Below, piece by piece: positions 13,401-21,900 of a DNA stretch of 64,000 nucleotides. How positions within the stretch are numbered: position 1 is the stretch's first letter; each line of letters begins with the position of its first letter. The position numbers and the translations under genes are program-made. The notes beneath the pieces are model-generated. The model saw only the letters and a program-made list of their open reading frames with translations, searched no databases and was not told the origin of the DNA. The DNA is taken from the NCBI RefSeq assembly GCF_020382885.2, contig NC_058506.1, positions 5,456,001 through 5,520,000 of the forward strand, read 5' to 3'. Origin of the DNA: Scatophagus argus. Lineage: Eukaryota; Chordata; Actinopteri; Scatophagidae.

Positions 13401-16400
13401 AGGTTTTCAGTGATGTTGTGCTGAGCTTTTAATGATTTTATGTCAGTTTGTCAGACTAAGTTGCCATTCTGCTGCTCCAAGCTAACAATATTTTATTTTC
13501 ATGAATAAATCTTGGGCCAATAAGATGCATATTTGTGATGAGTTTCAGATTTGAGTTGTATTTCTCTAAATGATTATTCAAATGTTCTTAAGTTTCACGC
13601 CCACAGTCTGGGAACACAGGTATATTGTTTCTAAATTTCTTAAGTAGTATTAGATGGTATTTTTTCTGTGTTAGAATCATGTGCCCATTGTGATAATCAT
13701 TTCTTACCCAAAACACTGTTTTATTTTCAGTATAAGTGAATCATATTGATCCTGTGTTAATATGAAAACATTTTTCATCTGCTTGCTGTGGTATGATGCT
13801 GTCACTCCCTCCAGGTCCTCCTGATGCCCCTCTGGATGTACAGTTGGAGCATGGTCCCTCCCCAGGGATTGCCCTTATCAGCTGGTTGCCAGTCACTATA
13901 GATGCTGCCGGGACCTCCAATGGAGTCCGTGTCACTGGATACACTATATATGCTGACAAGAAAAAGGCAAGAGCTTTTTAACATTTTTGTAGAACTAGAA
14001 CTAACATTCTTTTCAACCAAGCAGAGGACTGCTTTAACTTCAGTATATATCTCTCTGTCTGTGGATTTTTGTAAGCTGTTGTACAAAATGTCAATGTGAT
14101 GTGGGAATTTTAAAAACATACCTGTCATTCTCCTACTAAAGGTGCTGGAGGTGTCTTCCCCAACAGCCGGCAGTGCCCTGCTGGGCCCCTCTCAGATCCA
14201 GTCCTTGCAGGCAGCTCAGGAGCTCACTGTCCGCACCATGTCTGCTCACGGGGAGTCTTGTGACTCTTTCCCCGTCAATGTGCCCTCCAAGCTGGCTGCC
14301 ATCATGGCAGGTCCAGCCATCACCGCCCCAGTTGTGCCACCCTTACCCTGTCCCCCCACAGGTTCCACTAACCCACCCTCGCCACCGTCCTACGGGAACT
14401 CTGCTGCCAAAGTCTCCATGCTGCCCAGCTCTTTGCCATCAAACACACACGTGACTGGCCTCACAGTGGAAGCTGCTGCCAACCCTCCTCATGCTCTCCA
14501 CTCAGAAGATCTTATCTCATCTGCCTCATATGTGAAGGCCTGGGCCAACCCATCTTCTGGTGCTGCCTTGGCCGTGTGTGAGCCCACATTACCAGCAGCC
14601 TCCACCATTACTCCAGTGGTAACGCTCACTAAACCATTGTCCTACATTTGACAGGCCACAATTTTTTTGTTTTTCAAGATCAGAGGTTTTCAAACTGTGA
14701 CATTTGCTTCAAGAAGGTGTGCCAGAGTTTGGGGAATACAGAGAGATACTTTTCCTGAATATCATGGATATTGTCCCTTGCAAATATCAATCTGGATCAA
14801 TATATCATCATCATTTTAATGGTACCAGTTTGGTAATATAAACTGACCTGGGCTAAAAAGAATGGGGCTGAAGATGCAACATAGGGGGCCCACATTGTCA
14901 GACTTTGAAAACCTCTATTCTGGAATAATAAGACAATTTAAATAGTGTTGTATTGACCATTTTCCTCATTATCAGGTTAATGTGACCCCATCCACCACCC
15001 CAGCACCTCAACCATCCCCAGTAGAAGCACCAGCACCTGCACAATCACCAGTGAGAGCTGCAGCAGTGTTGGAGCAGCGCAGAGACGCCGACAGCCCTGG
15101 ATCAATACGCCCTTTTCCATCCATCACAGAGTTCATTGAGGACCCCAGTGCCAAACTCGGGACACCTGAGCGCATCCCTACCCCACCCAAAGCCCCGATC
15201 ACAGACCTCCTCAACCCTCAGGACACTAACATCCACCGACCCCCCAGCACATCACCGCTGGAGTCAGAGGTGGATGAGGAGCAAGAGAATAGCCGCTTGG
15301 TGTCCATTGAGGAGTTCCTGAGACAGGACCAAGAGCCAGCATACTGTAGGACACAGCAGGTCAGCCCCAGTTTGAGACTGACTCTAGCCTACTAATTGAA
15401 ATAGTCTTTATACTGCAGAGATGTACACATCATGTATGTGTAGCTGAATCGATTATGAGCTAAAAGTGATACTGTTATAATGGTGGACTGTACTGCAGGT
15501 GGCTCATTATGAGCTTATTTGGTCATAAAGTGTTAATTTTCAGTATTCAATGGAGTGACGGTGACTGATGGTTTAAAATGTAAATGAACAGTTTGTTTGT
15601 GTTTTTTCAGAGTTACAGCAGAGGGCTTGTGGAGCCTCCCAGTGACTACCCTGCAGACAACAGCCGTTCAGATCTGTCTGACATCCTGGAGGAGGAGGAG
15701 GAGGACCTTTACTCTGACCATCTCGGTGAAGCGCAGGCCAAGGGCTTCACAGTCGGAGCTAACAGGGTAAAGAAATGAATACACTACATACTGTATTTTG
15801 TGGCCATATGCACCCACATTTGCACAGACATGTTATTGTTTTTTCATTATTGAATGAAATATGCTTATTTCAGTCTGTCTCAAGTGGTTGTCTTTTACTT
15901 ACCTTGTTTCTTCTGCCATATTTCGGATCATGCATGATGAGTTTCTTTTTGTTTTCCTTTTTTTTTCTCTTTCCTTTTCATCACTCCATTAACCTATGTT
16001 TTGTCTGCACTTTCCACTCATTGCCCACTCATTCTTGTGTACTTGGACGTGCGGCCCTTGTAGTCATGCAAGGTCGAGCCTCCAGACAGTGATGAGGAGG
16101 TTCTTGAGAGGATACTAAAGTTGCCTCCTCAGGTCTGCCACAACACGCAGTTGTTCAGCATTCCTGAGGTGACAGAAGAGGAAGATAGCAGTCAAGAAGA
16201 GCATTTAACCCACCACAATCAGCCTCGACTCAGGCCCAGCAACCTTCACCCTAGAGACTCAGAATGCCTCCATCATGCGCCCCAGCATCACCTACATCGG
16301 CCCAACCCACACCCACATGTTCCCCCTCAACATCACCACTTCAACAGGGACCCCAGATCCCTAACCAAAGAGCCTTTACTCAGGCACGGACCTTTGCATG

Positions 16401-18962
16401 TTAAACCTAAGACGCAGCACAGGGTGCACTACGCAGACACGGTTGACACCATCAGTTACCCTGAAGAAGACGACATGAGTTTATATGAGGGTCCCACCAG
16501 CAGGCGGGTCTCAGCCCGCTGTTCTCTCCAGCTCACCCCCAAAGAAAGCAAAGAAAGAGTACTGCTCAGAGGGCTAGGGGACCGCCTTAGGAGGGAGGCC
16601 ATGCTCAGGAGTCAGATGGCTGCTGCCACAGCAACCAATCCCAGCTATGGTCATACCCCGCCAAGACCCTACCCAGTCAGTAAAACAGTACGGACTCTGA
16701 GGTCACCGATTGGTCGCGGGGTGGAGATTGACGTGGAGTATGGCACAGATGACAACGAGGAGCCTGTGGAGTACAGTCCCGGCGAGGTGGTGGTGGAGCA
16801 GATGAGCTCTGAGTGGTGGGTGGAGGGGGCTCAGACAGAGCACTGTAGACCTCATCACCGCCGTGGACTGAAGGCTGAACCACTGGTAAATGCTGCTGTA
16901 GACCAGGGGCAATGGGTGTGTTGTTCCAGCTCCCTCATGTTCCCTGTAGTAGTGTGGATCTAACCCTCCGAGCCCTTTAGTGGTCGTCACCAAACTCCAC
17001 CGTTCAGTCGACAGCAGTGTTTTCCATCATTGTGGTGGACAGAGGGATGGCCTTGGTTCATATTTTGCTCTTATATAAGCAATCAAGATGCAATATAATA
17101 TCTAATAACAGCATGCTGGGTGAGCTTCTAAGTTAAGGCCAGAAAATGACTGCAGACCAGTTCATTGTTACCCAGCGATTTCAGACTTCTAAACTTTGTT
17201 AAGATTTATCAGTCAAAGTGGGTCTCAGTCTGTTCTCCCTCTGTCTCACTGCACTAAATACTCCTGCCCTGGAAACCACTTAGCTCTTGTATCTTAACTA
17301 GTCCGTGATGCCTTGTCCTGTCCCAGCTTACAGTGGATGTGCTTTGGTCTGTCTCCTAACACCATCATCATCATAGTGACATTAAGTAACAATGTTAATG
17401 ACTTATCATTAGATGAATCATAGATTACTGAATACTGTTTTGAATAAATGAGCAGCAGCATTTGCTCTTTGTTTCTTCTGAACCTATGGATTGAGTTTTT
17501 GCATGTTTTTCTTATTGTCTTGTGTTTGTATATTGAGCAGGAGCCCAGCCAGATCCCTCCAGTTGAGCCGGGTCCATCCTGGGGAGCCCAGGCTGATAAA
17601 CCAGCGTACTTGCAGACCAGGCAACTCAAAGGTCAGAGACCTCTTTTGTCTTCAAATCTCTGCATGTACAATATGACACTGACACACTCGTCCTTTCTGT
17701 TGGCAAGTCTGTACCTCTCACACATGACAGCAGTCAGATTAGCACCTTGGGTAGGAGTAGGAGGTGCTGTAGCTGCAGTGAAGAACAGGGAGAGAGCCTG
17801 CTAAGCTGAGAACCGGCTTAACCCAAAGTGGCTTGTCATGACAGGAGGAAGTGACAGACATTAAAATAGTAACCTTGATTAGCCAGCAAAGAAACAGCCT
17901 GCAGTGTGGATGAAGAGGCCCCTCTTCTCCCTTTCACCCCCTTTTTCTCTCCTCGTTTGCTTTTGTGATGAAACAGTCTGTGAGCACATTCGGCAAACCT
18001 GACCTTTGTGGTGTATGTGCGTGGGTGCACAGTTGACTACACGCGTAAATGCATGAGTGTACACGTGCAAACAGATAGAGGAAGGGAGCAGTGAGAAGTT
18101 CTGTCCTATCTATGAGAACATCGGTGAGGATGTGAAAGTATGCAAGCTGTCTGCCCATGACTCTTGCCACAGATGGGCTGATTCTCCCTAATGAGATAGA
18201 CAACATGTCTCTTCGGTGCAGCTTATAGTCTTGCTACAGCTCTTCAAATTTGTCGTTCGCTGTCAAATAGGCTAGACTTATAATGCTTATAGCCACTAAG
18301 GTGTTATACCTCATGTCTGCAATGCCACAGACAGTGCTACAAGACACATTGAAACACTGGTTTGCCTGACCTTTGATCACTTTTGTGTTTGTGTGTTGTC
18401 AGTAAAGGTCCTCAGCTTGAGATTAGAGAGTGGGTTAAACACTGTTTCCCCTGTTGCTGCAGATCATGAACGAGTGTACATTTGTCAACCAGCTCACACA
18501 GCTTAGGATCAGTGGTTTAGCTTGATTACCTCTTTTAAGGACATGCCTGTGCTCGGTGAACACTGTTCAGCAGCATTGCAGAGTTGCAGTTGGTGTGCTG
18601 TGGGGGATGGGCAAGCTGGCTAGACTATTTGCAGAACTCGTTGCAAGCTATGCATGGCTACTGTGCAATGTATGGGTGGTGTAATAATAGTGACAATAAT
18701 TCATTCAATTGCATGAAAGAAAAATCTAAAACAATGCATAAATTAAAATAAGCAATTATATGTTGTTATTTGTTAGGGGGAAAAAGTAACATCTTAAACC
18801 TATAGAAAATGCTTACTCAAGAAATACTTGATCTCATATGATGGCCAGAACACAGCCAGAGATCTTAATAAAGGAACGCCATGTGTGAATGAGTCAGCTA
18901 AGACCATAAGAAGCATTTAATGGTGCCAAATGCTCCTGGGTAGCAGTAAATTAAGTATTGTG

Positions 18963-18993
<31 letters not shown>

Positions 18994-21900
18994 CTACAGG
19001 CGGTGTTGATTCACCAAAGATGAAGGGAGACAGCGACATACGCATCTTTGTGGCCCTCTTCCCTTATGATCCTGCCACCATGTCGCCCAATCCTGATGCT
19101 GCCGAGGAGGAGCTGCCCTTCACTGAAGGACAGATCATCAAAGTATGTCACCATACAGCTCAGACTCCACTGCCACTGCCACTACCTTTTCATTCAAAGT
19201 GTCCCTCACAAAAAACAGACAGGCTACAGCCACACACAAGGTTAGATAATATGATTTCATTTGTTTAGATACATATTTACACCCCTCTCCCAACCCAGGT
19301 TCACGGAGATAAAGACCCAGACGGGTTCTACCGAGGAGAATCTGGTGGTCGTCTGGGCTTGGTGCCGTGTAACATGGTGTCTGAGATCCAGGTGGAGGAT
19401 GAGGAGACCCGGCAGCAGCTACTGCAGCAGGGCTTCTTGTCCACTGCAGCCTCCATGGAGAAGATAGGTAGGAGAAACTATCAGTCAGATTTAGCAGCTA
19501 CCTAAAGACGTTCTTGCTGGCAGACTTCAGATCGAATGGCCAACATTGTGTTCTGTGTGAATTCTGACTTTGTTGTGTGCTATTAAATGTGTTCTGTTAC
19601 AGTTGAAAATTGGTACATTAAGACATCCTGTACCATAGGTTTAAACTGTAATATTTTCCTCATGATCACCGCTGTTCATGTTTAAGTGGAAAGTGAAAAC
19701 AGCAGCACAAGTGTGGCAGAATCCAGACCTAAAATCTCCGTTATTCAATTCATTTTACTTTATTAGTCTTCTCACTGGCCAGATGTGTAAAGAGACTTTG
19801 GCATATTTTTGTCTGTAGGTTACTGGAGAAGAACAATGAAAGCTATTTTCCAGATGAGAGCAGGGGGAGTCAACGCTCCCTCTGGCCTGTTGGCTTTATG
19901 AGCCAGCAGGAAGTACAAAGAAAGCTATCAAAGATCAGACTCAGATTTCGACTGAACTAAATTGAAATGTCAGTTCCACATGGCATTGCTTTGTATGTGT
20001 TTAAGGGTTCTTGTTCACTGTGTTGCTGTTAAGGAAATCATAACCATCTATTCTCACTCTCTGACTGTAAGAACTTTGATGCAGGTGTGTCAAAATGTAG
20101 ACTTAAGTCAAAGTGTGTGTCTGTGCTGAGCGGTGGTGAACCACCCAGCGCTGCCAAAGTTAACACTTTGCTTCTGTTTCCTGCTCCCTGCCCAGAGTGG
20201 TATTTGCAGATGGTTTAACCTTTTCACTTCCACTTGTTCTTCACGGCTGTGTCTGCTGTTCACTGGTTGTCATTTTTAAATTGCTCTTCACTGGCTTTTC
20301 ATTGTCTACTTTGTCTGGTCTGCTTCTCTCAAAAAATGCACCTGTCTTTCTTTTTGGTTTCATTTTTATTTTATTTTTTTTTTACTTTCCTTTCTAAAAC
20401 TCCATAAAGGCACTCGCACACACGCACAGCTTCCACGTCGCCCTGTTCCACCACCGAAACCGAGACGATCCAAGAAAGGTGTGTCTCGCTGCAGATTGCG
20501 GCTTCCCACCTCTCTCTCCTTTATTTTCCTCTCTGGTTTGCTTCTCTTTCTGTCTCTTTCACTTGAGCTTTTGCTCTTTCAGTTGCTGCTTCTCACTCGA
20601 CGAGCAGGGGGGATTTTAGATCAGCTACTGTAGTAATGAAATCATTCAGCTTCCCAGTATTATGATAAAACATTTACTTCTATGACTGTTGACCTCCTCT
20701 ACAGTAGTTTCATAGTCTGTAATTAAGACCTGGTGTTCTCCTCAAAGTAACTTTACATCTTTCCACAAGGTCACTTTTTATGATTTTGACAACAGCTTCA
20801 TAAATGTAAAAAGGCACAGACATAAGTAGTGAGCCAGTTGCTGCTTATTGATTAATAAAAGACAGCCCTTTTGCTAATATTCTGCTCCCATTTCACAAAA
20901 GCTTTACATGATCACCTAAAGTTTACTCATTGAAACATCCATCCCCTCTGATCTCCACCTGTGACTTTGTCAACTCCAGTGTGATGACTGACACATACTA
21001 TACGTTCAGTGTCCTACCATTCTGTGACTGTGCTTATATGCTCTTCTCCTTCACCCCATCTCTTCCAGTGGGGTCTGCTGCACTCTGGGAGGAGAGCGTA
21101 GACTCCTCCAGCCCAGGTTTGTAGTTAGAGCTATGACACCCCCCCCCCCTGTTTGTAACTGCATGATCGGACCAGCGTGTTTACTTGACATTTTGTGACC
21201 TCTTGTTTTTTTTTTATGGTTCTCAACATGAGGATTCCAGCTGATGATAACCCCAGGGCCCACCTTCTTTCATCCTCACGAGGGGCTGTTTTGTTATCTG
21301 GGGCTCTCCTGAAGAATCGTGACCCTATTAAAGCTCAAATGACAGTTAAAATCAAACAATAGCCTGATATTCCTGAGAGTAATATAAATTCAAGTATAAA
21401 ATCTAATATCTTATATTCTTCCTTGATCCCCAGTTCTAAGCAGTCCCTTCTTCTAACTCCTTTTCATTTAACAGTTCAAGTGGCATCATTTAATCATCCA
21501 ACAGTGTTGAAACGAATTTTGTAGTCTTCACCCCGTGGCTGATGTTCTGGTTGATGTGTAACAACAGCAGTGCAGCTGTAGCTGTTACGACCTTTTTCAT
21601 GGACATTAAAATGCTAACTCTCACTGCTTATCTCTTATCATTTTTACTTTTATTTTCACTTGTTTGACTCCAGTGGCGTGACTTCTCCTCAGCTTAGCAT
21701 GAGGCTGAGTGAGTTGGACATGCAGACACGACGAGCTGCATGCCAACAGTCTGATTGGAATAGCAGAGATGTGTGTGTTCCTCCTCTAATCATCAGGATG
21801 ACAGACTGTGCTGTTTGCCCCTCTCTATTGACTGACAGACCCCAGCCAGACTGCCGCCGCCGCTGCCACTGCAGGGAGCCAGGTCCCAGGAGCTCGCAGG

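Larger units (their letters stand above)
12143..13814 (+). other. tspoap1: tspoap1 intron with MITE-like repeat
   Basis: A 1.7-kb intron. It contains a repeat with inverted ends at about 12298-12574 and a TG microsatellite at 12915-12940. I see no further exon. Confidence 0.65.
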
